Assembly: GCA_903909435.1 (NCBI GenBank)
Contig: CAIVVT010000263.1
Coordinates: 1-35,083 of the forward strand
Source of the DNA: an uncultured Acidobacteriia bacterium
Lineage (GTDB): Bacteria; Acidobacteriota; Terriglobia; Bryobacterales; Bryobacteraceae
DNA length: 35,083 bases
Direction of reading: 5' to 3'
Below the pieces are notes generated by a model, which did no database searches, had not been told where the DNA came from, and worked only from the letters and a program-made list of their open reading frames with translations. This document shows positions 15,407 to 23,536 of this stretch, piece by piece; the first letter of the stretch is position 1, and each line of letters starts with the position of its first letter. The position numbers and the translations under genes were made by a program.

Positions 15407-16109
15407 CCGTAATCCGGCGGTTCGACGGATCGGTAGGGTCTCTCCCCGTTCGCAATTGTTGATCGGCAAATCCTCTAACTTGAAAGACTTGCCCTGCCCT
15501 TAACCCGCTGCCCTGCATCAAATGCCTGGCTTGGTTAGCGCGATCCGTGGAGAGTTCCCAGTTGCTGTAGGCCCCGTCGGTGGCGTAGGGCGCTGCGTCC
15601 GTGTGTCCTTCAATGACCACCCGATTGGGCAACCTCCCCAACTCCCCGGAAAGTAGCCGTAGCAGGCCGATTCCCATCTCGGTAGCCCGAGGGCTGCCAA
15701 TCTCAAAGAACATTCCTGACTTAGTTTCCATTAACTCGATCCGTAGTCCCTCGGCGGTTACGGTAATCGAGATTTGGTCCTTCATCGCCTGGAACTTGGG
15801 AAGGGTTTTGATCGCCCTTTCCAGTTCGTGCTTAAGACTCTCCATATTGTCTTTAGCGACTTCGACCGTTTTGTCCGTGCCTGCCTTGTCGGTGCCGGCC
15901 ATTTTGCCGGATCCAGCCGGGTCCCGAAAATACCCTGCGACCGCTTCCTTGACTTGCGCGTTGGAATTCATCAGCCACAAGACGATGAACAGCGCCATCA
16001 TGCCAGTCACGAAATCGGCATACGCCACTTTCCATGCGCCGCCGTGGTGTCCGCCGTGCCCGGCCACTTTGCGCTTGACGATAATCGGCTTGGGCTTCTC
16101 GTCTGGCAC
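15309..16109 (-). CDS. motB: flagellar stator protein MotB
   Basis: MotB anchors the stator to peptidoglycan and carries the proton-binding Asp. The 266-residue protein has a basic cytoplasmic N-terminus (KPKPIIVKRKVAGHGGHHGG), one membrane helix containing the critical D32 (WKVAYADFVTGMMALFIVLW), a plug/linker region and a C-terminal OmpA-like domain (VVIEGHTDAAPY, NWELSTDRANQARHLM, FADQQLRTG, NRRITVIV). The start is GTG 16109. CCGATAAGAAAG, a 12-mer also found before cheY, ends 2 nt before it, leaving little room for a leader. motB is divergent from flgM and separated by about 1.4 kb from motA, which is on the opposite strand. Confidence 0.95.
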   Translation of the reverse strand: MPDEKPKPIIVKRKVAGHGGHHGGAWKVAYADFVTGMMALFIVLWLMNSNAQVKEAVAGYFRDPAGSGKMAGTDKAGTDKTVEVAKDNMESLKHELERAIKTLPKFQAMKDQISITVTAEGLRIELMETKSGMFFEIGSPRATEMGIGLLRLLSGELGRLPNRVVIEGHTDAAPYATDGAYSNWELSTDRANQARHLMQGSGLRAGQVFQVRGFADQQLRTGRDPTDPSNRRITVIVQYQPQPGKTVAPGGKNDAAQAPASPANHS

Positions 16110-16295
16110 ACTTTCTTATCGGACAAAGATCAATGGTCACAGTGGACTGGCTGCGGTTTCTGACCGGCGAATTCTCGCCACTCCGGCAGAACTTCGTCGC
16201 TTTAGCTGTCGCTTCCCCGCTCCCACGCGCGCTTATCGCTCGGTCCCACCCGATGTCTCGGCAGCCACCTACTCTGGCCCGAATTCCGGCCGAAT

Positions 16296-16311
16296 TGGCC
16301 GATAAGTTGCA
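16296..16311 (+). promoter_or_regulatory. candidate sigma-54 promoter of flgM-flgN-flgK-flgL
   Basis: TGGCCGATAAGTTGCA has GG-N10-GC spacing, TGGC in the minus-24 half and a perfect TTGCA minus-12. Transcription would begin near 16322, 36 nt before the chosen flgM start, which supports that start. The site also contains GCCGATAA, the sigma-28 minus-10 octamer, but there is no TAAA at the expected distance. Sigma-54 is therefore the better reading, with dual use possible. Confidence 0.55.
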
Positions 16312-16357
16312 TACGAATTACCCGGAACTGCCAATCCGCATACGTGAGGCTCTGTAC

Positions 16358-16678
16358 ATGCGCATCGTCGATTCAACCAACATCGGGAATTCTACTCCAG
16401 CCCAATCTGCACGCCCCGGCGCGCTTCAGTCTATCGATCAAGCCGGCAAGGGTGCCGCGGCGCTTCGAAAGAGCTCCTCAGCGACAGATTCGGTGCAGCT
16501 CTCCAGCTTCGCCGATCGGCTCTCTCAAAGTGTCCAGGCAGCGGCGGCAAGCCGGGCGCAACGCATCGGCGAACTCACGGCGGCCGTGCGGTCAGGGACC
16601 TACCACGTGGACGCCAGCGCTATCAGCCACGCCATGGTCAGCAGTGCAATCTCCTCCGCTAGCGGCGGCAAGCTATGA
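16358..16678 (+). CDS. flgM: anti-sigma-28 factor FlgM
   Basis: FlgM binds and inhibits the flagellar sigma factor FliA until it is exported through the finished hook. The C-terminal half has the FlgM pattern (AAAASRAQRIGELTAAVRSG, TYHVDASAISHAMVSSAI), preceded by a Ser/Ala-rich disordered N-terminus. The frame is open back to 16133, but ATG 16358 has GAGG 8-9 nt upstream and lies just downstream of the predicted promoter. It gives 106 residues, typical for FlgM. The gene after it overlaps by 4 nt (ATGA). Position immediately before the flgN-like gene and flgK supports the call. Confidence 0.83.
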   Translation: MRIVDSTNIGNSTPAQSARPGALQSIDQAGKGAAALRKSSSATDSVQLSSFADRLSQSVQAAAASRAQRIGELTAAVRSGTYHVDASAISHAMVSSAISSASGGKL

Positions 16679-17040
16679 GCAACTCAGAGCCCGCGGGATG
16701 CACATATGAACTTGTGCTCGGTGCAACCGAGAGTTTGAGCCGTGCCCGAACCTTGTTAGTGCGACCTACTCCGCAAAACCTCGATAGGTCGTGTTCCTCG
16801 CTTGCGGCGGCTATCACGCAGATCGGGGACTTGCAGGCCACATTGAGCGAGACCGGTGTTCAGGACTTGTCGGGGGCACTGCTTGGCCTGCGTAAGGAGA
16901 TTGAGCAAATCTCCGGTCTGCTCGACAACGCGGCGTCTTATCACGTAAATCTCATCCAACGCATGGTCGAAGCGTCGGGCCCTGTTGTTCAGCAGCGGCC
17001 TTGCACTGAATCGACGGGGCGGTTATCGCTGGACGTCTGA
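16675..17040 (+). CDS. FlgN-like chaperone for FlgK and FlgL (by position)
   Basis: This is a 121-residue, almost entirely helical protein with heptad-like leucines (LRKEIEQISGLLDNAASYHV, NLIQRMVEAS). That fits FlgN, the cytoplasmic chaperone that keeps hook-filament junction proteins FlgK and FlgL export-ready. Sequence resemblance alone is weak. The placement between flgM and flgK, with a 4-nt overlap with flgM and 3 nt before flgK, is where flgN sits in many bacteria. The only credible alternative is a lineage-specific protein of unknown function. Confidence 0.6.
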   Translation: MSNSEPAGCTYELVLGATESLSRARTLLVRPTPQNLDRSCSSLAAAITQIGDLQATLSETGVQDLSGALLGLRKEIEQISGLLDNAASYHVNLIQRMVEASGPVVQQRPCTESTGRLSLDV

Positions 17041-17043
17041 AGC

Positions 17044-18510
17044 ATGTCAAATCTCTTCGCCACCCTACAATCCTCGGGCGCTGCGCTGGGCGTCTTCCAG
17101 AAGGCGTTAAGCGTGTCGTCGAACAATGTGTCAAATGCGTCAACTCCGGGCTACGCACGGCAGACCTTGGGGCTACAGGCGTTGCCCTTTAGTGCGAGTC
17201 TTGGGCTATCCGGAGGGGTGACCGCCACAGCAGTGGAGAGCGCCCGCGACATCTACGCCGAACAGGCGGTGCAACTTCAATCCTCCGCGTTGGGTACGTC
17301 ACAACAACTGGCCTCCACCTTATCGCCGCTCCAAGCCAGCTTTGACATCACGGGGACGACGGGCATCCCGGGGGCGCTCAATGGTCTTTATACCGCCTTT
17401 TCGGCCTGGGGTTCCAACCCCAATGACCCTTCTGCGCGGCAAACCGTGATCACAGCGGCGCAAGCCGTTTCCCAGGCGTTTCAGCAGCAGAGTAACTCAC
17501 TGGAACAGGCGGCTACCCAAGCCGATACCCAATTGACCGGTCTTGTGGATCAGGTCAACCAACTTGCGGCGACCATCCAACAGAACAATGTGCAGCGGCA
17601 ACAGGGAGGAGGCAGCGACCCGGCGGTCGAGGCCAGTCTCTATAACGCCGTCGAACAGCTCTCTCAACTGGTGCCAGTGCAGACGCTCAAGCAGTCCGAT
17701 GGCTCCACCACTGTATTGCTGGCGGGGCAGATTCCGCTGGTCGTGGGAAATTCGCAATTCAAGATCAGTGCGAGTATCGCCGTTCCTCAATCTCCTGCTC
17801 CCACCAATCCCACGGGACCGCCGGGTGCACACGTCTTGGATTCGAACGGTCAAGACGTGACGTCCCTAGTTACCCAAGGCCAGATTGGCGGCTTACTGCA
17901 AGCCAGGAACGGAGTGCTGGCACAGTTGCGTGGCGACTCGCAGCATCAAGGCCAGTTGAGCAAACTGGCACAGTCTATCGCCGATCGGGTGAACGCGTTG
18001 TTTCAGTCGGGCAATATCAGCGATGCGGTGCCAGCTGCCGGTACTACTGCCGCAATACCGGCTGTCCCAGGCGTTCCCTTGTTTACTTACGATGCCACGC
18101 GTCCGAGCAACATCGCCGGGACACTTGCTTTAACGCCGACCGTGACGGCCGCTCAGCTCGCCGCCATCGACCCGGGACCTCCGGAGGTCAGCAACGGCAT
18201 CGCCTTGGAACTCGCCAACCTCGCCACGCCCGACAGCGCCGCCGACGAAATCGATAACGTCAGCTATACCCGGTACTTCGGCAATATCGCATCTTCTCTT
18301 GGGACCGCAATCTCCAGCGCTCAGCACAGTCAAGCAACTCAACAAGAACTGCTGACTCAGACCCAGGATTTGCGCCAGCAGACTTCAGGTGTCTCGTTGG
18401 ACACGGAAGCGATAAAGGTGCTCGAATTCCAGCGTTCCTATCAAGCCGTCTCCAAGATGGTCACGATTCTGGACGGTCTGACTCAGACGGTAGTCAACAT
18501 GATTCAGTAG
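17044..18510 (+). CDS. flgK: hook-filament junction protein FlgK (HAP1)
   Basis: FlgK is the first adaptor between hook and filament. The N-terminus has the axial signature (ALSVSSNNVSNASTPGYARQ). The large middle part is Gln/Ala-rich (for example QQSNSLEQAATQADTQLTGL). The C-terminus has the matching coiled coil with GVSLDTEAIKVLEFQRSYQA and ends in VVNMIQ. The length of 488 residues is normal. It follows the flgN-like gene by 3 nt and precedes flgL by 16 nt. Confidence 0.96.
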   Translation: MSNLFATLQSSGAALGVFQKALSVSSNNVSNASTPGYARQTLGLQALPFSASLGLSGGVTATAVESARDIYAEQAVQLQSSALGTSQQLASTLSPLQASFDITGTTGIPGALNGLYTAFSAWGSNPNDPSARQTVITAAQAVSQAFQQQSNSLEQAATQADTQLTGLVDQVNQLAATIQQNNVQRQQGGGSDPAVEASLYNAVEQLSQLVPVQTLKQSDGSTTVLLAGQIPLVVGNSQFKISASIAVPQSPAPTNPTGPPGAHVLDSNGQDVTSLVTQGQIGGLLQARNGVLAQLRGDSQHQGQLSKLAQSIADRVNALFQSGNISDAVPAAGTTAAIPAVPGVPLFTYDATRPSNIAGTLALTPTVTAAQLAAIDPGPPEVSNGIALELANLATPDSAADEIDNVSYTRYFGNIASSLGTAISSAQHSQATQQELLTQTQDLRQQTSGVSLDTEAIKVLEFQRSYQAVSKMVTILDGLTQTVVNMIQ

Positions 18511-18526
18511 GGCGGAAAAGGATTAT

Positions 18527-19456
18527 ATGCTGTCTCCAATCTCACCATCTGGTCAACAGTTCGTAGATTCACTCAACGCTACTCAAGCGCGCCTGAGTGT
18601 AGCTCAACTGCAGATTTCCACCGGCTTGAAGGTTAACCAGCCCTCCGACGCTCCGGATCAGATCAGCCCTATTCTCCAGTTGCACTCCGAGATCCAGCAA
18701 AACCAGGATCTTCAAAACGGCCTTAACACCGCGTTGACAACCGTGAAGACCAGCGAGAGCGCACTCTCCGACGCCGTGAACCTGCTGCAGAGCGCCGCTG
18801 TTACAGCGACCCAGGCGACCGGCACTACTCAGACCGCGGACACAAGGAAGCAGTTGGCGCAAAACGTCCAAGCGCTGTTGGAGCAAATGGTCACCGACAG
18901 CCGCACCACTCTGGGAGGGCGCTATGTCTTTAGCGGCGACCGGGATGGGGCGCCGCTGTACCAATTGAATCTCAGCGCTTCCAACGGGGTAGACCGCCTC
19001 CAGGTCGCTTCCGCAACTGGTCTTGTGCAGGGCTCCGGCGGTGCCCGGTATTCCACGTCTTTGAGTGGCAACATGATATTCGATCACCGCAACACCGACG
19101 ACACGAACGCTCCCGATAATGCCTTCGCCGCTCTGAATGGGCTGCGGGTCGCGCTGCTTGTGAACGACACCGCCGGAATCAACACTTCGATTGCAGCGAT
19201 CAACTCTGCATCCACTTACATGAACACTCAGCTTGCCTATTACGGTCAAGCGGAGAGTAGGGTGAGTGCCGATCTGAATCAGGTGCAGAGCAACGGCGTC
19301 CAACTGCAAACACAACTGAGCAGCAAAACCGACGCCGACATGACGCAGGCGATTACTGCGCTCACGGAGGGTACCACTCAGTTGCAGGCCGCTCTATCCG
19401 CCCGGGCCAAAATGCCGCGCACTACACTATTCGATGTACTGCCCGTTTCGGGCTAA
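18527..19456 (+). CDS. flgL: hook-filament junction protein FlgL (HAP3)
   Basis: FlgL is the second junction protein, related to flagellin. The N-terminal D0/D1-like helices contain RLSVAQLQISTGLKVNQPSD and QNGLNTALTTVKTSESALSD; the middle contains the family motif GGRYVFSGDRD; the C-terminal helix reads QTQLSSKTDADMTQAITAL. Length is 309 residues. AAGGA lies 5-6 nt before the ATG. FlgL and not flagellin is indicated by the GGRYVFSG motif, by the length and by position after flgK. A small GCCCG/CGGGC hairpin at its very end has no T tract. Confidence 0.95.
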   Translation: MLSPISPSGQQFVDSLNATQARLSVAQLQISTGLKVNQPSDAPDQISPILQLHSEIQQNQDLQNGLNTALTTVKTSESALSDAVNLLQSAAVTATQATGTTQTADTRKQLAQNVQALLEQMVTDSRTTLGGRYVFSGDRDGAPLYQLNLSASNGVDRLQVASATGLVQGSGGARYSTSLSGNMIFDHRNTDDTNAPDNAFAALNGLRVALLVNDTAGINTSIAAINSASTYMNTQLAYYGQAESRVSADLNQVQSNGVQLQTQLSSKTDADMTQAITALTEGTTQLQAALSARAKMPRTTLFDVLPVSG

Positions 19457-19502
19457 GAGCTTACCTTACGCCTATTGACGGCTAACCAACGCCGTGGACC
19501 GA

Positions 19503-19658
19503 ATGTCCTCGTACCTTCGACTGGAGCAGACGGAACCGGATACCGAGGGAACGTGGTTCAATCGTGTTCGAATATGTCCGGCAGATCCGGTACTCGGACT
19601 CGCCGCCGGCACCGCCGTGTTCACCATGCTTGCGCAGGAAGATGCAGCTCGACTTTAG
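19503..19658 (+). CDS. possible 51-residue small protein
   Basis: ATG 19503 opens a 51-residue frame reading MSSYLRLEQTEPDTEG, then TWFNRVRICPADPVLGLAAG and an Ala-rich end. The composition is protein-like, with balanced charge and no Arg/Ser excess. I recognise no family. The ribosome site (TGGA, 5 nt upstream) is weak. It lies 46 nt after flgL on the same strand and could be co-transcribed. It may equally be a chance frame or the remnant of a longer gene. Confidence 0.3.
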   Translation: MSSYLRLEQTEPDTEGTWFNRVRICPADPVLGLAAGTAVFTMLAQEDAARL

Positions 19659-19672
19659 AGGCTGAATTCCGG

Positions 19673-19692
19673 TTGCCGCAGGAAAGCGGCAA
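19673..19692 (+). repeat. hairpin with AGGA loop, possible terminator or RNA-binding site
   Basis: TTGCCGC (19673-19679) pairs perfectly with GCGGCAA (19686-19692) around the loop AGGAAA. It ends the flgM-flgL region and would stop or protect the transcript, but the following bases (AACCTTCT) are a poor U tract. The AGGA in the loop resembles a CsrA-binding presentation, as in the flagellin leaders. Role undecided. Confidence 0.45.
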
Positions 19693-19790
19693 AACCTTCT
19701 AGACTGTCATTGGGTTGGAGAACTAATGCGCATCCCGTTCATCGCTCTCCGCTGCCCAAGGAAATCTCGAGAATTGCAGAGGATTGTGTC

Positions 19791-20942
19791 TTGAACACCG
19801 GGGCTGCCAGACGCGTGCTGGTCATCGACGATAATCCTATCAACCTAAAGATCACTGCTGCCTTGACGCGCAAGGCGGGCGTTCTAGTCGATACGGTTGA
19901 TTCTGCCGAGGATGGCCTGGCATGGATTAACGGGAGCTTGCCCGATCTGATCGTTACCGACCTCCATCTGACCGGAATGGATGGCCTCGACTTCACCCGG
20001 ACGATCAAAAGAAACCCGCTCTGGAGATCGATCCCGGTGATCTTACTGACCGCCGACAATTCAATAGAGCTGGAAGTCAAGGCGCAGAGTTCCGGCTGCG
20101 TCTGCATGATCTGCAAGCCGGTCGATGCCACTTTATTTCCAGGGGTAATCGCGGGGTTTGTAGGTGCGTCCGCCACCGCCACTCAAGCTTCATTGGTCGG
20201 CGACCTGCCCATCGAGGAATTGCGCCAGGAGTTCCTCTCTTCCGGCGCGAGCGAATGCCGTAGCCTCCTGTCCGATTTCACCGCGAGCCGGCTATTCGTT
20301 CCGGAGCTGGATTTGGTTTCCATCCGCGGTGCGCTGCACCGCTGGGCTGGAGTAGGCGGGACGCTCGGCTTCTCGGAAATCACCAGGCGCGCGCGGAGCG
20401 TGGAAGATTTGGCTGAAGCGGCCGATCCCATTCGCCGGGAGGACCTGCGCGAATCGCTGTTTGAATTGTTGCATGAATTCACCCATGCCGTTCCGGTCGA
20501 ACGGCCTGCCACAGCTGCTCGCAAGGAGCAACCGCCGAGTGGCGTGAGGGTCGCGACGTCAGCAGCAAAGCCGAACATCCTCGTGGTAGACGACGATGCC
20601 ACGATTCGAGCCGTGATCAAGCTCTCCGTGGAAGCTGCTGGGTTCGATTGCCGGTTGGCCGATCACGGCGTGCTCGCCTGTGCCATGGCGCTCCACAGTC
20701 CACCCAGTGTAATTATCCTGGATGTCAACATGCCACGTATGGACGGGTTTCAGGTTCTGTACACGCTGCGAAATCAGTGGTCCACGCGCCGGGTTCCAGT
20801 CATCCTGCTAAGCGCTCGCAAGGCAGAATCGGACATTCGTCTAGCCGCGCAGCTTGGGGCCATCGATTACCTGACCAAGCCATTCGATGTCAACGACCTA
20901 CTATCGCGTCTCGCACGCGTGGTCGGGCCCAGTGGCCAGTAG
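19791..20942 (+). CDS. REC-HPt-REC signalling protein without kinase or output domain
   Basis: Three modules are visible. Receiver 1 (residues 8-125) has D13-D14, phospho-acceptor D57 (IVTDLHLTGMDG) and K109 (ICKPVD). A histidine-phosphotransfer-like domain (about 140-235) has ALHRWAGVGGTLGF with H183 in the position of the phospho-His, followed by EITRRARSVEDL. Receiver 2 (261-380) has D267-D269, D311 (IILDVNMPRMDGF) and K363 (YLTKPFD). All key residues are present, so phosphate could pass between the two receivers and the HPt. No kinase, HD, GGDEF or DNA-binding domain is present. TTG 19791 is chosen because GAGGA lies 7-8 nt upstream and receiver 1 starts at once; the frame is open back to 19710. 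It sits between flgL and the convergent fliJ, and a motility role is inferred only from location. Confidence 0.85.
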   Translation: MNTGAARRVLVIDDNPINLKITAALTRKAGVLVDTVDSAEDGLAWINGSLPDLIVTDLHLTGMDGLDFTRTIKRNPLWRSIPVILLTADNSIELEVKAQSSGCVCMICKPVDATLFPGVIAGFVGASATATQASLVGDLPIEELRQEFLSSGASECRSLLSDFTASRLFVPELDLVSIRGALHRWAGVGGTLGFSEITRRARSVEDLAEAADPIRREDLRESLFELLHEFTHAVPVERPATAARKEQPPSGVRVATSAAKPNILVVDDDATIRAVIKLSVEAAGFDCRLADHGVLACAMALHSPPSVIILDVNMPRMDGFQVLYTLRNQWSTRRVPVILLSARKAESDIRLAAQLGAIDYLTKPFDVNDLLSRLARVVGPSGQ

Positions 20943-21036
20943 GCGCACCCCGCGCCCGCGATTCGATCGCTCTCGAATCATCTTTCCAATGGCCTTACAG
21001 CGAACGGCTGAGGCAACGCGCGGAAAGAGCCGATAG

Positions 21037-21477
21037 CTAATCATGCAGCCGGCGCCATTGTGCTATCGCCGATTCACCTGCTAACTCCTCCACTTCGTGG
21101 TCGGCTTCGGCTCTCCATTTCCCGTGCTGCCGCTCCTTCAGCCGCTCAACCAATTTGACGGCGCGCCTTGCCTCCGCCAGATGGCGTTGGTGCTCTACGA
21201 TGGATCGCTGCAATTCCAAAACGCGCGAAGTCAGTCGTTTCTCTTCGCGAACTGCCCAGACCCGAGCCATCTCAAGCGCACGTAATTCGGCGCCGGTCAG
21301 CGTCGGATCGCGAGTCACTTTGGCCTGAACATCCGTCCGGCTTGCCAGCGCCAGGGACAGTGCCCGTTCAGTTGCGATCAAACTGTTGGACAGTTGTTCA
21401 GCTTTCGCCTCGGCGAGGGAAAGCTCATTTTCCCGCCAGGTAAGCACACGCTCCAATCTGAAACGGAATGCTCTCAC
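21037..21477 (-). CDS. fliJ: flagellar export chaperone FliJ
   Basis: FliJ is the coiled-coil stalk inserted into the FliI ATPase ring that links it to FlhA. The 146-residue protein is one long helical hairpin. Its FliJ N-terminus (FRFRLERVLTWRENELSLAE) is followed by heptad Leu/Ala/Glu/Arg repeats to the end (VERLKERQHGKWRAEADHEV). It is the last gene of the minus-strand operon, 30 nt after fliI, as expected. The start is GTG 21477. The family has little sequence conservation, so the call depends on pattern plus position. Confidence 0.87.
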   Translation of the reverse strand: MRAFRFRLERVLTWRENELSLAEAKAEQLSNSLIATERALSLALASRTDVQAKVTRDPTLTGAELRALEMARVWAVREEKRLTSRVLELQRSIVEHQRHLAEARRAVKLVERLKERQHGKWRAEADHEVEELAGESAIAQWRRLHD

Positions 21478-21507
21478 TGAGTCAGCCCCATTTCAATCGA
21501 TCCGCCA

Positions 21508-22833
21508 CTATCCCCTGAGCTTCATCGCAAGTCCGTAGATTCCGTCCAGAGTCTCTTCAATCGGGACGTTGGCGTTTGAATCCTGGCACAGAAACCCTAG
21601 AATCTCCGGTCGTAATTGAATGGTGCGATCCAACCGCGGATTAGAACCGGATACATAAGCCCCAAGTTGCAGGAGGTCTTCGGACTGCTGATAGTCCGTC
21701 AGAGCCTCGCGCAAAATGCGCGCGGACTTCTTCTGGTCTGGTGTGGAAAGCTGCGATTGCAGCCGGCTCACCGAATTGAGCACGTCGATCGCCGGGTAAT
21801 GCCCGGCCGCTCCAAGTTGGCGCGAGAGAATGATGTGCCCGTCGAGAATTCCACGCACCGCGTCGCAGATAGGTTCGTTGAAGTCATCCCCCTCCACCAG
21901 CACAGTGAAGAAGCCTGTGATCGAACCATGGGCGAAATTGCCCGCGCGCTCAAAGATGCGCGGCAGCAGGTTGAACACAGATGGCGTATAGCCCTTCTGA
22001 CTCGGTGGTTCACCTGCCGCCAAACCAATTTCCCTTTGTGCCATCGCCAGGCGTGTCACCGAATCCATCACCAGGAGAACACTGGCACCCTGATCGCGAA
22101 AGTACTCCGCAATCGCAATCGCTACAAAGCAGGCGCGAACGCGAACCGGAGCGGGGCGGTCCGATGTGGCGCAGACCACCACGGAGCGCTGCATTCCACC
22201 CGGCCCTAGATCGTGTTCAAGGAAGGCCCTTAGCTCCCGGTTCCGCTCCCCGATCAGGGCGATCACGGTTACGTCCGCGGAACTCTGTCTCGACATTGCG
22301 CCCAGTAGCGTGCTCTTCCCGACACCGCTGCCGCCAAAGATTCCCATGCGCTGGCCTTTTCCGCATGGCAGTAAACTGTCGATGACACGAACGCCTGTCA
22401 CGAGTCGTTCCACAATGTGCTCGCGCTCCATCGGACTGGGCGGAGGTGTGTAAAGGTTGTAGAATGCTTCCGGAACGAAGTCCGGCTTCGCATCCATTGG
22501 GCGTCCGAAGCCATCCAACACTCGTCCCAACAGGCTTTGCCCGACGGCGACCTGCGCCTCATCGCTCCGCGCAACTATCAGGTCCCCGAGTTGCAGGCCG
22601 TCCGTCTCCTCGAGCGGCATCGAGAGTACGCGGCCGTTGCGGAAGCCGATGACTTGAGTCCGTATGCTGCGCCCTGACTGGGTCTGAATCTCGCAAAAAT
22701 CGCCGACTGCGACTGCCGGGCCCAACGATTCCACCAGCAATCCGATCAGCTCCGTGACATCGCCGGTCCACACTGTGGGATTGATCCGCTGCAGTCTTTC
22801 AAAGTACGGTGTTAAATCGATGCTGTCTAACAT
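21508..22833 (-). CDS. fliI: flagellum-specific ATPase FliI
   Basis: FliI is the hexameric ATPase of the export apparatus, related to F1-beta and to type III secretion ATPases. The 441 residues contain Walker A GGSGVGKST (167-175), the catalytic Glu region LIGERNRE (195-200), Walker B VLLVMD (252-257) and the C-terminal helical domain. Further conserved blocks are LLPCGKGQRMGIF and SQKGYTPSVFNLLPRIFERA. The ATG overlaps the fliH stop (TAATG), so translation is coupled. Length and order (fliF-fliG-fliH-fliI-fliJ) are standard. Confidence 0.97.
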   Translation of the reverse strand: MLDSIDLTPYFERLQRINPTVWTGDVTELIGLLVESLGPAVAVGDFCEIQTQSGRSIRTQVIGFRNGRVLSMPLEETDGLQLGDLIVARSDEAQVAVGQSLLGRVLDGFGRPMDAKPDFVPEAFYNLYTPPPSPMEREHIVERLVTGVRVIDSLLPCGKGQRMGIFGGSGVGKSTLLGAMSRQSSADVTVIALIGERNRELRAFLEHDLGPGGMQRSVVVCATSDRPAPVRVRACFVAIAIAEYFRDQGASVLLVMDSVTRLAMAQREIGLAAGEPPSQKGYTPSVFNLLPRIFERAGNFAHGSITGFFTVLVEGDDFNEPICDAVRGILDGHIILSRQLGAAGHYPAIDVLNSVSRLQSQLSTPDQKKSARILREALTDYQQSEDLLQLGAYVSGSNPRLDRTIQLRPEILGFLCQDSNANVPIEETLDGIYGLAMKLRG

Positions 22834-23528
22834 TATCCGAGTCCCCTCAGCCGGTCGGTAAGTCCACGCTCGATCTCGCGTAGTTGGGTCCCAATCGAGA
22901 CATCTAGTCTGCCGCGGCTCGTTTCGAAGACCATGCCGCCACGCTCCTGGGTCGGGTCCGCGTTAACTTCGACGTATGAAGCGCCGGAACTCTGGAGGTA
23001 TTCCCTGAGGGCGGCCTGATGTTCCGGACAAACCCGCACTCGCATCACGTCCTGCGTCCGGACCTTTTCCAGCCCCACCCGCAACAGCCCGGTGATTACG
23101 GCCGGATCGACATTCAACTCGCGCTGCAGAATGCGCTGTGCAATAGCAACGGCCAGCCGCACCAGTTCGGCTTCGGATTGCGCCCGCAATGTCGCAGGGA
23201 GTTCCGATATATGCTGAATCGACGCGGCCAATCGCTGCAGGACGGGCTGCAGTTCCGCCTCGGCGGCACGACGCCCCGCAGCCTCGCCTTCACGCCGGCC
23301 AGCCTCCCACGCTTCCCTGGCCTGACGGTCCTTCTCCGCGTCCGCCATGGCCAACTTGGCTTCGAGCTTCGCTAACCGCAGTTCAGCGTCAGGCTCTTGC
23401 GCACTTTCCGCTTTGGGTGAGTCATACTGCAGCGTGTGGCTCGCGGGCCTCAGCGTTCCGCCCGCAATTTGCCATGGCATCGGCTGACATTCTGCCGTAG
23501 CAGGCCCGGTGATCACCTTAGCGATCAT
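22833..23528 (-). CDS. fliH: FliI regulator FliH
   Basis: FliH holds FliI in check and docks it to FliN at the C-ring. The protein has a variable N-terminus and then a Glu/Ala/Arg-rich helix with GxxxG-like repeats (WEAGRREGEAAGRRAAEAEL, about residues 88-110), a hallmark of FliH. A V-ATPase E-subunit-like C-terminal domain follows (LVRLAVAIAQRILQRELNVD, VRVCPEHQAALREYL, GGMVFETSRGRLDVSIGTQL). Length is 231 residues. AAGGTGA precedes the ATG, which lies 8 nt after fliG. The stop overlaps the fliI start. Confidence 0.93.
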   Translation of the reverse strand: MIAKVITGPATAECQPMPWQIAGGTLRPASHTLQYDSPKAESAQEPDAELRLAKLEAKLAMADAEKDRQAREAWEAGRREGEAAGRRAAEAELQPVLQRLAASIQHISELPATLRAQSEAELVRLAVAIAQRILQRELNVDPAVITGLLRVGLEKVRTQDVMRVRVCPEHQAALREYLQSSGASYVEVNADPTQERGGMVFETSRGRLDVSIGTQLREIERGLTDRLRGLG

Positions 23529-23536
23529 TGGTCACC

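Larger units (their letters stand above)
19457..19790. other. 334-bp gap between flgL and the REC-HPt-REC gene
   Basis: This gap holds a possible 51-residue gene (19503-19658) and a strong hairpin (19673-19692), described separately. csrA or fliW, often found here in other bacteria, is absent. A longer frame (19475-19702) has an unnatural Arg/Ser composition and is not credible. Confidence 0.5.

Noticed and set aside
16133..16357. 75-residue N-terminal extension of FlgM
   Set aside because: It would contain the predicted promoter, has a non-FlgM composition, and ATG 16358 has a proper ribosome site.
19475..19702. 75-residue frame after flgL as possible csrA
   Set aside because: It lacks the CsrA beginning (MLVLTRK-like) and has Arg/Ser-rich shadow composition.
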